62,340 nt of DNA from DASSUW01 sp036257565 (GTDB taxonomy: Bacteria; Actinomycetota; Thermoleophilia; Solirubrobacterales; Solirubrobacteraceae), in contig DATAFH010000064.1 of the NCBI GenBank assembly GCA_036257565.1, positions 1 through 62,340 of the forward strand, written 5' to 3'. Each line of letters begins with the position of its first letter. Positions within the stretch are counted from its first letter, which is position 1. A program made the translations under genes and the position numbers. Below are positions 54,953-62,340 of the stretch, in pieces. The notes beneath the pieces are model-generated. The model did no database searches and had not been told where the DNA came from. It worked only from the letters and a program-made list of their open reading frames with translations.

Positions 54953-56425
54953 ATGGGGGACGAGGTCGTCGCCAAGGTCTTCACGGGAGAGGACCGCAAG
55001 CGCTACCGCGAGAAGGTCAAGCGCTGTCTTGACGTGTTCGCGCGCATGCTCTCCGAGGCACGGTTCGACGGCGACCGCCGGTCGATCGGGCTCGAGATCG
55101 AGCTCAACATCACGGAGGAGACCGGTGATCCCGCGATGGCCAACCTCCACGTGCTGGAGATGATCGCCGACCCGGCTTGGCAGACCGAGCTCGCGCAGTT
55201 CAACATCGAGATCAACATCCCGCCGCACACGCTCGAGGGCAACATCTTCGGCGAGCTCGAGAGCGCGGTGCGGGCCAGCCTCAACGCCGCCGAGGCGGGT
55301 GCCAACAAGGCGCACACCAACCTCCTGATGGCCGGCATCCTGCCGACGCTCAGCGAGGCCCTGCTCGACGGCTCGGCGCTCAGCGCCAACCCGCGCTACG
55401 CGCTGCTCAACGAGCAGATCTTCGCCGCCCGCGGCGAGGACCTGCACCTGGCCATCGACGGCGTCGAGCGGCTCGCCGTCGACGCCGACACGATCGCGCC
55501 CGAGGCGGCGTGCACGAGCGTGCAGCTGCACCAGCTCGTCGACCCGTCGGCGTTCGCGCGCCACTGGAACGCCGCGCAGTGCATCGCGGGCATCCAGCTC
55601 GCGGTGGGCGCCAACTCGCCGTTCTTCTTCGGCCGCGAGCTGTGGCGGGAGACGCGGATCGCGCTCTTCGAGCAGGCGACCGACACGCGCCCGGAGGAGC
55701 TCAAGGCGCAGGGCGTGCGCCCGCGCGTGTGGTTCGGCGAGCGCTGGATCACCTCGATCTTCGACCTCTTCGAGGAGAACGTCCGCTACTTCCCGTCGCT
55801 GCTGCCGGTGACAGAGGACGAGGATCCGCTGGAGCTGATCGAGCGCGGCGAGACGCCGCGCCTCCAGGAGCTGCGCCTGCACAACGGCACGGTCTACCGC
55901 TGGAACCGGCCGATCTACGACGTCGTGCGCGGGCGGCCGCACCTGCGCGTGGAGAATCGGGTGCTGCCCGCCGGCCCGACGGTGGTCGACACGATCGCCA
56001 ACGCCGCCTTCTACTACGGGCTCGTGCGCGTGCTCGCCGACGAGGACCGGCCGCTGTGGAGCCAGATGTCGTTCTCGGCGGCGGAGGAGAACTTCCACGC
56101 GTGCGCGCGTGACGGCATCGATGCGCGCGTCTACTGGCCGGGCGTCGGCGAAGTCCCGGCCGCCGAGCTCGTCGTGCGGCGGCTGCTGCCGATGGCCTAT
56201 GAGGGACTCGACCGCTGGGGCATCGATGCCGCCGACCGCGACCGCCTGTGCGAGATCATCGAGCGCCGCTGCGTCGAGGGCCGCAACGGCGCCTCGTGGC
56301 AGGCCGCCACCTTCCATCGCCTGTACGAGAAGCTCGACCGCGAGGACGCGCTACGCGAGATGACCGTGCGCTACCGCGACCACATGCACTCCAACGAGCC
56401 GGTCCATACCTGGCCGCTGGACTAA
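54953..56425 (+). CDS. Glutamate-cysteine ligase-type enzyme (GCS2 family)
   Basis: 490 residues with GCS2-like blocks: SIGLEIELNITEETGDPAM near residue 45, HTLEGNIFGELESAV, NSPFFFGRELWRETRIALF and RVENRVLPAGPTVVDTI. It joins glutamate to cysteine through an ATP-dependent acyl phosphate. In actinobacteria relatives feed ergothioneine (EgtA) or glutathione-like pathways; no other thiol-pathway gene is near, so the product is uncertain. Confidence 0.88.
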   Translation: MGDEVVAKVFTGEDRKRYREKVKRCLDVFARMLSEARFDGDRRSIGLEIELNITEETGDPAMANLHVLEMIADPAWQTELAQFNIEINIPPHTLEGNIFGELESAVRASLNAAEAGANKAHTNLLMAGILPTLSEALLDGSALSANPRYALLNEQIFAARGEDLHLAIDGVERLAVDADTIAPEAACTSVQLHQLVDPSAFARHWNAAQCIAGIQLAVGANSPFFFGRELWRETRIALFEQATDTRPEELKAQGVRPRVWFGERWITSIFDLFEENVRYFPSLLPVTEDEDPLELIERGETPRLQELRLHNGTVYRWNRPIYDVVRGRPHLRVENRVLPAGPTVVDTIANAAFYYGLVRVLADEDRPLWSQMSFSAAEENFHACARDGIDARVYWPGVGEVPAAELVVRRLLPMAYEGLDRWGIDAADRDRLCEIIERRCVEGRNGASWQAATFHRLYEKLDREDALREMTVRYRDHMHSNEPVHTWPLD

Positions 56426-56488
56426 GGGCACGTACAGGACTTGGTGACGAGTTTGGACGCCGTCTCGCGGCGCCAGGCACCACCCGCG

Positions 56489-57595
56489 ATGCTCAACGGG
56501 CTGACGTCCGCCTGCGCTCGCGTGCGGCGCCTGGCATCCACGATCCGGACCCCAAACCCGCCCCTAACTCCTCTCCGGACCCTGACAGGTCTTCTGGTCG
56601 CCGTGCTCCTGCTCGCCGGCTGCGGCGGGGAGGATGAGCAGCGCGGCGAGACGACCGCGTCGCCGCCGGGGGAGATGCGGGTCGAGGTGGCGGCCGAAGG
56701 GCTCGAAGTCCCGTGGGAGATCGTCTGGCTACCGGACGGGCGGGCGCTGATCACCGAGCGCCCCGGCCGGATCCGGATGCTCGACGGCACGCTCGTCGCC
56801 GAGGTGCCGGTCAGCGCACTCGGCGAGGGCGGGCTGATGGGACTCGCGCTCGACCCCGAGTTCGAGCAGCAGCCGTTCGTGTACCTGTACTTCACGACCG
56901 CGGACGGGCTGCAGCTCGAGCGCTGGCGGTTCGAGGACGACCGCCTGGCCCGCGAGGCGAGCCTGATCGACGGCGTCATCGAGGCCGGCCCGATCCACGA
57001 CTCGGGGCGCATCGCGTTCGGGCCCGACCGCGCGCTGTACGTCGCCACGGGTGACGCCGGCACGCCGGAGCTCGCCCAGGACCCGGACTCGCTGAACGGC
57101 AAGTACCTGCGGGTGAGGGACCCCCGCGGCGGGCCGGTGCGCCCGGAGATCGTCTCCCTGGGACATCGCAACGCGCAGGGGTTCGACTGGCAGCCCGACA
57201 CCGCACGCCTGTTCTCGACCGAGCACGGGCCGGAGGGGTTCGACGAGATCAACGAGATCGAGGAGGGCAACAACTACGGCTGGCCGGAGGTGACCGGCGC
57301 CGAGCACGGCGACTTCACCGCACCGCTGCGCGTATACGAGGAGTCGGTGGCTCCGTCGGGCGCCACCTTCTGGCGCGGCGACTTCTGGTTCGCCACGCTG
57401 CGGGGAGAGGCGCTGCGCCGTCTGTCGCTCGACGATCCGTCCGACGAGGACGTGTTCCTCGAAGGCGAGTACGGTCGGCTGCGAACCGTGCGCGTGGGGC
57501 CTGACGGCGCGCTCTACATACTCACCAGCAACCGCGACGGGCGCGGCTCCCCCGAGGAGTCCGACGACCGGGTACTGCGGTTGTCTCCTCCGTAG
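56489..57595 (+). CDS. PQQ-dependent aldose (sugar) dehydrogenase-like lipoprotein
   Basis: About 368 residues from ATG 56489. TTG 56441 and GTG 56444 are alternative starts. A lipobox A-G-C-G-G near residue 48 follows a hydrophobic stretch LLVAVLLLAG, so an anchored, exported enzyme is likely although the n-region is long. The body has the six-bladed GSDH propeller pattern: EVPWEIVWLPDGRALITERP, GLMGLALDPEF, YVATGDAGTPELAQDP and HRNAQGFDWQP. It oxidises sugars outside the membrane using PQQ; no PQQ synthesis gene is nearby. Confidence 0.88.
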   Translation: MLNGLTSACARVRRLASTIRTPNPPLTPLRTLTGLLVAVLLLAGCGGEDEQRGETTASPPGEMRVEVAAEGLEVPWEIVWLPDGRALITERPGRIRMLDGTLVAEVPVSALGEGGLMGLALDPEFEQQPFVYLYFTTADGLQLERWRFEDDRLAREASLIDGVIEAGPIHDSGRIAFGPDRALYVATGDAGTPELAQDPDSLNGKYLRVRDPRGGPVRPEIVSLGHRNAQGFDWQPDTARLFSTEHGPEGFDEINEIEEGNNYGWPEVTGAEHGDFTAPLRVYEESVAPSGATFWRGDFWFATLRGEALRRLSLDDPSDEDVFLEGEYGRLRTVRVGPDGALYILTSNRDGRGSPEESDDRVLRLSPP

Positions 57596-57598
57596 TGG

Positions 57599-58717
57599 AT
57601 GATGTCGCGTCGAGGCATGTCAGCCCCCGAGCCCACCGTCACCGTCGACGTCCTCGAGACGTTCGTGGAGATCCTCGCCGAGGTCGACACCGACACCGAC
57701 GATTTCTACAGCCGCCTGTGCGAGGCCACGTGCCGCGTGGCGTCGATGGACCGCGCGGTGATCTTCCGCTACGACGACGCGCGCCGGCGCGTCTACGCCG
57801 CGGGCGCCTACGGGATCGACCTCGACGTGTTCGAGAACGCGCACGTCACCGTCGAGTCGGCGCCGATCGCGCGCCAGGCGCTCGAGGAGGACCGGGTGAT
57901 CGAGGTCACCGGCGACGACGCGCCCGAGGTGCCGGACGAGTACCGCAACCTGCTGCGCGAGGCGACGCTCGTGTGCACGCCGATGTCGGCGGCCGGCCGC
58001 TGGCTCGGCGTGATCTTGTCGGACCGCGGGGCGAGCGCCAAGGGGCTGGGCGAGAAGGAGCGCGCGGCGCTGTGGGCGCTCGGCAAGACCGCGGCGCTCG
58101 CCACCCACGCTCGCCTCGCGACGAACCAGTCGGCCCGGGCACGGCAGCTCCAGGAGCGCATCGACCTCGCGCGGGACGTGCACGAGGGCGTGATCCAGCG
58201 GCTGTTCGGCGTGCAGCTGGTGTTCTCGAGCCAGGCGGACCTCTCGCCGCCCGCCCGCGAGCGGATCGCGGCCGAGCTCCAGGCCGCGCTGTTCGACCTC
58301 CGGCGCGCGCTGCAGCGTCCGCTCGGCCGGGTGGCGCCCGAGACCCATACGACGCTGCTGGAGGAGATCGACCGCCTGCGGCGCGAGCATCGTGACCTGG
58401 CGATCCGCCTCACCCCCGGCTCCGAGCGGGTGAAGGTCCCGCCCGACCTCGAGTCGCTCGCCCAGTCGGTGCTCGCCGAGGCGGTGCGCAATGCGCACAA
58501 GCACGCGTCGCCCTCGCGGGTCGAGGTCACGCTCGACGTCACCGACGGCACGCTGTCGCTCGAGGTCGCCAACGACGGCGTGTCGGGCCGCCCGCCGCGG
58601 CAGACCGGCATGGGCCTCCGGCTCGCCGCGCTCGAGGCGCTGCAGGTCGGCGGCATCGTCGAGTTCGGCGAGCGGGAGCCGGGCACCTGGCGGGTGCGCC
58701 TGGCGGTGCCGATGTGA
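57599..58717 (+). CDS. LuxR-pathway sensor histidine kinase (GAF)
   Basis: 372 residues. A GAF domain (about 15-170; VASMDRAVIFRYDDARRRVY) is followed by a dimerisation helix with the probable acceptor His195 (ARDVHEGVIQRLFGVQLVF), then HATPase_c (about 285-370; VLAEAVRNAHKHASPSRVEV, GMGLRLAALEAL). The phospho-acceptor block differs slightly from the NarX consensus (H-E-G rather than H-D-G). Its stop overlaps the response regulator start by four bases, so the pair is a two-component system. Confidence 0.92.
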   Translation: MMSRRGMSAPEPTVTVDVLETFVEILAEVDTDTDDFYSRLCEATCRVASMDRAVIFRYDDARRRVYAAGAYGIDLDVFENAHVTVESAPIARQALEEDRVIEVTGDDAPEVPDEYRNLLREATLVCTPMSAAGRWLGVILSDRGASAKGLGEKERAALWALGKTAALATHARLATNQSARARQLQERIDLARDVHEGVIQRLFGVQLVFSSQADLSPPARERIAAELQAALFDLRRALQRPLGRVAPETHTTLLEEIDRLRREHRDLAIRLTPGSERVKVPPDLESLAQSVLAEAVRNAHKHASPSRVEVTLDVTDGTLSLEVANDGVSGRPPRQTGMGLRLAALEALQVGGIVEFGEREPGTWRVRLAVPM

Positions 58718-59361
58718 CCATGGCCGACGTTAATCCGAGCCGCCTGAACGCCGGCGGCTCGAGCGAGCGGCGCCTGCGTGTGCTGATCGTCGACGATCAC
58801 GAGGTCGTGCACTGGGGCTTCCGGCTCATGCTCGGCGAGCAGCCGTGGGTCGAGCGCTGCGTGAGTGCCCGCAACTCCGCAGAGGCGCTCGAGCTGACCC
58901 GCCGCTACGACCCCCATGTCGCGCTCGTCGACCTGTTCGTGGGCCAGGAGTCGGGCGCCGAGATCTGCGAGCGGCTGCGCAGCGAGTCGCCGACCACCAA
59001 CGTGCTGATGATCTCGGGCGCCGGGCGCATCTCGCCGAACGCGGCGCGCGCCGCCGGGGCCGCCGGGTTCATCTCGAAGGACTGGCCGGCGGCCGACATC
59101 GCACGTGCCGTGCGCATGGTCGGCCTCGGGATGACCGTCTTCCGCCCCCACGAGGCGCCGCAGGGCCCGCCGCTCTCGGACCGCGAGCGCGAGGTGCTCG
59201 AGGCGGTCGCCTCGGGCGCCACGAACCGCGAGATCGCCGAGAGCCTGTTCCTGTCGCCGCACACGGTCAAGGAGCACACGAGCACGCTGTATCGCAAGCT
59301 GGGCGTGCGCAACCGCGCCGAGGCCGTGCAGAAGGCGCAGCGTTTAGGCCTCATTAGCTGA
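58714..59361 (+). CDS. NarL/FixJ-type response regulator
   Basis: 215 residues from a GTG 58714 (an ATG at 58720 is an alternative). The receiver domain has acceptor Asp73 (ALVDLFVGQESG), with VLIVDDHEVVHWGF at its start and the switch FISKDWPAADIA. The C-terminal LuxR-type DNA-binding domain runs about 148-212 (LSDREREVLEAVASGATNRE, HTVKEHTSTLYRKLGVRNR). It is paired with the preceding kinase. Its targets are not evident. Confidence 0.95.
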   Translation: MTMADVNPSRLNAGGSSERRLRVLIVDDHEVVHWGFRLMLGEQPWVERCVSARNSAEALELTRRYDPHVALVDLFVGQESGAEICERLRSESPTTNVLMISGAGRISPNAARAAGAAGFISKDWPAADIARAVRMVGLGMTVFRPHEAPQGPPLSDREREVLEAVASGATNREIAESLFLSPHTVKEHTSTLYRKLGVRNRAEAVQKAQRLGLIS

Positions 59362-59411
59362 TCAACGCGCTCCCGCGAGCTTGCGAGTGGGAGTAAGCCG
59401 CATACCGATAC

Positions 59412-59429
59412 ACCCCCCGGTAGGGGGGT
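59412..59429. repeat. Hairpin ACCCCCC-ggta-GGGGGGT before fabD
   Basis: A perfect 7-bp inverted repeat with a 4-base loop, 52 bp before the fabD GTG and 50 bp after the response-regulator stop. Either the terminator of the two-component operon or an operator for the fatty-acid operon; sequence alone does not decide. Confidence 0.5.
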
Positions 59430-59480
59430 TCGGGGTACCGGATCCTGTGACCATGCGCGCGTGGCGGTGATGTTGACCGT

Positions 59481-60344
59481 GTGAGCTTGACGATCGACCC
59501 CGCCGCCCCGGTCGCGCTGTTTCCCGGCCAGGGCAGCCAGACACCCGAGATGCGCGACCTCGTCGCGCAGCGCGATCCCGACCTGCTCGAGCGCGTGGCC
59601 GCGCTCGTGGGCGAGGATCCCTTCCCCCGCGCGGGCGAGTCCACCCGCTTCGCGCAGCCCGCCATCTTCTGCGCCTCGCTCGCCGGCTGGGACGCGCTCG
59701 ACCTCGAGCCCGCGGCCGGCGCCGGGCACTCGCTCGGCGAGCTGGCGGCGCTCGCCGCCGCCGGGGTGCTCGCCCGCGAGGACGCCCTGCGGCTGGTCGT
59801 GCTCCGCGGCCGGCTGATGGCCGACGCCGACGACGTCGGTTCGATGCTCGCGCTCGTGGGCGCGACGCAGGAGGATGCCGAGGCGGTCGCCACCGAGGCA
59901 GGCGTCACCGTGGCGAACGACAACGCGCCCGGCCAGGTCGTCCTCTCCGGGCCGCGCGACGCGCTGGCCCGCGCCGAGGAGATCGCCTCCGAGCGCGGCC
60001 GACGTGCGCTTCCGCTCGACGTCGCGGGTGCGTTCCACTCGCCGAGCATGGAGCCGGCCGTCGAGCCGTTCCGCGCCGCGCTCGACGACACCGAGATCCA
60101 CGAGGGCGCCTTCGCCGTCGTCTCCTGTGCCTCCACCAAACCGTTCGAGGACGTGCGCGCCGAGCTGGCCGCCGCCCTCACTCGCCCGGTTCGCTGGCGC
60201 GAGACCGTGCTCGCCCTGCACGAGGCCGGCGCCCGCCGCTTCGTCGAGGTCGGGCCGGGCAAGGTGCTCGCCCGCCTGGGCAAGCGCATCCTGCCCGACT
60301 GCCCCGTCGAGACGCCCGCCGAGGAGCTTGCCACCCATGCGTAG
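59481..60344 (+). CDS. fabD: Malonyl-CoA:ACP transacylase
   Basis: 287 residues from a GTG (VSLTIDPAAPVALFPGQGSQ). The catalytic Ser84 is in GAGHSLGELAAL and His186 in GAFHSPSMEPA, with the Gln of FPGQGSQ near the start. It loads malonyl units onto acyl carrier protein, the first step of FAS-II. It is the head of fabD-fabH-fabG-acpP, a common actinobacterial order. It overlaps fabH by eight bases. Confidence 0.95.
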   Translation: MSLTIDPAAPVALFPGQGSQTPEMRDLVAQRDPDLLERVAALVGEDPFPRAGESTRFAQPAIFCASLAGWDALDLEPAAGAGHSLGELAALAAAGVLAREDALRLVVLRGRLMADADDVGSMLALVGATQEDAEAVATEAGVTVANDNAPGQVVLSGPRDALARAEEIASERGRRALPLDVAGAFHSPSMEPAVEPFRAALDDTEIHEGAFAVVSCASTKPFEDVRAELAAALTRPVRWRETVLALHEAGARRFVEVGPGKVLARLGKRILPDCPVETPAEELATHA

Positions 60345-61362
60345 CGCCGAGTTGCCCGCCGACCTCGCCACGATCGCGCGCGAGGCCACCCGCAACGGCT
60401 CCGCGCAGCCGGCCCCGGCCCGTACCGCGCGCGTGATGGGTCTCGGTCACCACGTGCCGCCGGAGGTCGTCCCCAACGGCCCGATCGCCGAGCGCATCGA
60501 TGTCGACGACGAGTGGATCGTCAAGCGCACCGGCATCAAGTCGCGCCGCCGCGCGGCGCCGGGCGAGCGCATGACCGACTACGCGACGTTCGCCGCCCGC
60601 CGCGCGCTGGCGGACGCGGGCGTCGAACCGCTCGACGTCGACCTCGTGCTCGTGGCGACCATGACGCCCGATGAGATCACGCCCAACGCCGCGCCCGTCG
60701 TGGCCAACGCGCTGGGAGCCGAGAACGCCGGCGCGATCGACGTCGGTGCCGCCTGCACGGGCTGGCTCGCCGCCCTGCGGCTGGCCGCCGGCCAGGTGGA
60801 GACCGGCCGCGCGGACCGCGTGCTGGTCGTGGGCGCCGAGCTGCTCACGCGACTGATCGATTACGACGACCCGAAGACCGCCATGCTGTTCGGAGACGGC
60901 GCCGCCGCCGTGCTGCTCGGCGCCGAAGGCGCCGGCGACATCGGGCCGATCGTCCTCGCCGCCGACGGCTCGCTCGGCGATCGCATCACCGCCTCCAACG
61001 ACGAGCGCGTGCTTCGCATGGACGGCCACTCGACCTACCAGGTGGCGGTCAAGCGCCTCAGCGAGGCCACCGTCGCCGCCGTCGCACGCGCGGGCCTCGA
61101 GCTCGACGACATCGACCTCTTCGTCTACCACCAGGCCAACGGGCGCATCATCCGCGCGGTCGGCGAGCGGCTCGACCTGACTCCGTCGAAGGTCGCCGAC
61201 TACGTCGCGCACATGGCCAACACGTCGGCCGCCTCGATCCCGCTCACGCTCTCGCTGCTGCGCGAGGACGGGCGCCTGCGTCCGGGCCAGAAGGTGCTGA
61301 TCGCCGCGATCGGCGCGGGCTTCACCTGGGGCGCCGGCGTCATCGAATGGGGGATCGCGTAA
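60337..61362 (+). CDS. fabH: 3-oxoacyl-ACP synthase III
   Basis: 341 residues. The catalytic triad is visible: Cys140 in VGAACTGW, His265 in VYHQANGR and Asn295 in MANTSAASIP. A longer N-terminus (about 30 residues before VMGLGHHVPP) is rich in Ala and Pro and unlike minimal FabH, perhaps an actinobacterial extension. It condenses acyl-CoA with malonyl-ACP to start fatty acids. Confidence 0.95.
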   Translation: MRSAELPADLATIAREATRNGSAQPAPARTARVMGLGHHVPPEVVPNGPIAERIDVDDEWIVKRTGIKSRRRAAPGERMTDYATFAARRALADAGVEPLDVDLVLVATMTPDEITPNAAPVVANALGAENAGAIDVGAACTGWLAALRLAAGQVETGRADRVLVVGAELLTRLIDYDDPKTAMLFGDGAAAVLLGAEGAGDIGPIVLAADGSLGDRITASNDERVLRMDGHSTYQVAVKRLSEATVAAVARAGLELDDIDLFVYHQANGRIIRAVGERLDLTPSKVADYVAHMANTSAASIPLTLSLLREDGRLRPGQKVLIAAIGAGFTWGAGVIEWGIA

Positions 61363-62094
61363 GTGGCCCGTCCTGAGAACGCCGCGGCGCTCGTCACGGG
61401 CGCGTCCAAGGGCATCGGCGCCGGGATCGCGAAGGCGCTGGCCGCGGACGGCTGGCTCGTCGGCGTCAACTTCCGCTCCGATCGTGAGGGCGCGGAGGCC
61501 GTCGTGAAGGCGATCGAGGAGGCCGGCGGCCGCGCCGCGCCGATCGAGGGCGACGTGTCCGACGGCGCGCCCGACGAGCTCTTCAAGCGCGTGGAGTCCG
61601 AGCTCGGGCCCGTGCTCGCGCTCGTCAACAACGCCGGCGTCAACGCCGACGGCCTCGCCATCCAGCTCGACGACGAGGCCTGGGACCGCGTGATCGGCAC
61701 CAACCTGACCGCCGCCTTTCGCCTGACCCGGCAGGCGATGCGCCCGATGATCCGCGCCCGCTACGGCCGGATCGTCAACATCGCGTCCGTCGTCGGCCCG
61801 CGTGCGAACGCTGGCCAGGCGAACTACGCCGCGGCCAAGGCCGGCCTCATCGGCATGACCAAGACCGTCGCCGCTGAGGTCGCGCGGCGGGGCGTGACCG
61901 TGAACGCGGTTGCTCCCGGGTTCATCGCCACCGACATGACCAAGGATCTTCCGGACGCGGCGCTCGAGGCCATCCCGGCCCGGCGCGTCGGCCAGCCGGA
62001 GGACGTGGGGGCCGCCGTGCGGTTTCTCGCCTCCGACGACGCCGGCTACGTCACCGGCACCACGCTGTTTGTCGACGGCGGCATGTCCGCCTGA
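61363..62094 (+). CDS. fabG: 3-oxoacyl-ACP reductase
   Basis: 243 residues from a GTG directly after the fabH stop. SDR fold with GASKGIGAGIAKAL, NNAGVNADG and the catalytic Ser142 (NIASVVG), Tyr155 and Lys159 (YAAAK). It reduces 3-ketoacyl-ACP in the elongation cycle. Ends PGFIATDM...PEDVG, the family's usual C-terminal region. Confidence 0.96.
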   Translation: MARPENAAALVTGASKGIGAGIAKALAADGWLVGVNFRSDREGAEAVVKAIEEAGGRAAPIEGDVSDGAPDELFKRVESELGPVLALVNNAGVNADGLAIQLDDEAWDRVIGTNLTAAFRLTRQAMRPMIRARYGRIVNIASVVGPRANAGQANYAAAKAGLIGMTKTVAAEVARRGVTVNAVAPGFIATDMTKDLPDAALEAIPARRVGQPEDVGAAVRFLASDDAGYVTGTTLFVDGGMSA

Positions 62095-62112
62095 AAGGAG
62101 AAAACCAGAACC

Positions 62113-62340
62113 ATGGCTGCCACTGTCACTCCCGAGGCTGTCGAGAAGACCGTCTACGGGGCACTTCCCCAGTTCGGCGTGGAGGAGTCGCAGATCACGC
62201 GCGACGCCACGTTCGAGGAGCTCGACGTCGACTCGCTCGACCTCGCCGAGCTCTCGCAGATCATCGAGGACGAGTACGGCGTCCAGCTCAAGGGCGACGA
62301 CGTCGGCAAGATCAAGACCGTCGGCGACGCGATCGACCTG
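62113..62340 (+). CDS. acpP: Acyl carrier protein (cut by right edge)
   Basis: 76 codons are in the window, starting ATG 62113 after a good GAAAGGAGAAA ribosome-binding site. The pantetheine attachment Ser41 lies in ELDVDSLDLAE. The frame is still open at the last base, so only a few C-terminal residues are missing. It carries growing acyl chains for the FAS-II enzymes upstream. Confidence 0.95.
   Translation, partial: MAATVTPEAVEKTVYGALPQFGVEESQITRDATFEELDVDSLDLAELSQIIEDEYGVQLKGDDVGKIKTVGDAIDL

Overview
The window is very GC-rich, densely packed DNA from one bacterial chromosome, with many GTG starts and frequent four-base gene overlaps. A mycobacterial/thermoleophilic gene repertoire (WS/DGAT acyltransferase, DUF1918, DUF899, SnoaL-tailed ECF sigma factor, GCS2-type glutamate-cysteine ligase, 'methyltransferase regulatory domain' enzyme) suggests a high-GC actinobacterium, most likely of the Thermoleophilia/Solirubrobacterales. 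That placement is inference from gene content; no rRNA or tRNA gene is visible. I saw no CRISPR array, integrase, transposase gene or phage module. Layout: (1) 1-5.4 kb holds a signalling protein cut by the left edge (GAF, degenerate HD-GYP, degenerate GGDEF), an alpha/beta hydrolase, an alkyl-DHAP-synthase-like flavoenzyme, a decayed epimerase and a PEBP-like lipoprotein. (2) 5.4-16.9 kb is a ten-gene minus-strand inositol-catabolism and sugar-ABC-uptake operon (inosose dehydratase, binding protein, permease, ATPase, two Gfo/Idh dehydrogenases, an RmlD-like reductase, iolC, iolD, iolB). Every junction overlaps, eight of nine by exactly four bases. A divergent LacI-family regulator faces it across 147 bp carrying two identical 14-bp palindromes. 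(3) 16.9-24.3 kb has a secreted serine protease, cupin, PspC protein, M15 peptidase, endonuclease V homologue lacking a catalytic Asp, a hydrolase, a broken DUF3131 gene, a GH3 beta-glucosidase and an oxidoreductase. (4) 24.3-31.7 kb has a non-coding inverted-repeat-bounded element, a WS/DGAT acyltransferase and, divergently, a 1,804-residue single-chain biotin carboxylase whose layout resembles eukaryotic acetyl-CoA carboxylase. (5) 31.5-41.9 kb mixes transporters, a coupled ArsR-DUF899-small protein-SRPBCC module, an ECF41-like sigma factor beside the wreck of its expected epimerase partner, and an Hcp-like protein coupled to a methyltransferase with an apparent CTG start. (6) 41.9-59.4 kb contains three sensor kinases (one with its own receiver domain, one paired with a NarL-type regulator), a second copy of the non-coding element, RNase HI, a DsbA/FrnE protein, LLM flavoenzyme, MFS pump, NUDIX hydrolase, M14 carboxypeptidase, FUSC-like membrane protein, glutamate-cysteine ligase and PQQ-type sugar dehydrogenase. 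(7) 59.4-62.3 kb is a FAS-II operon, fabD-fabH-fabG-acpP, running off the right edge. How the genes fit together: lipid synthesis (single-chain carboxylase, WS/DGAT, FAS-II) and sugar/inositol use (iol/ABC, GH3, sugar dehydrogenase) dominate. At least four protein genes are visibly dying (4.4, 20.5, 33.1 and 37.7 kb) and a fifth fragment lies at 39.0 kb, so the window shows substantial gene decay beside intact core operons. The observations most likely to be new are the paired inverted-repeat elements at 24.3 and 44.5 kb.
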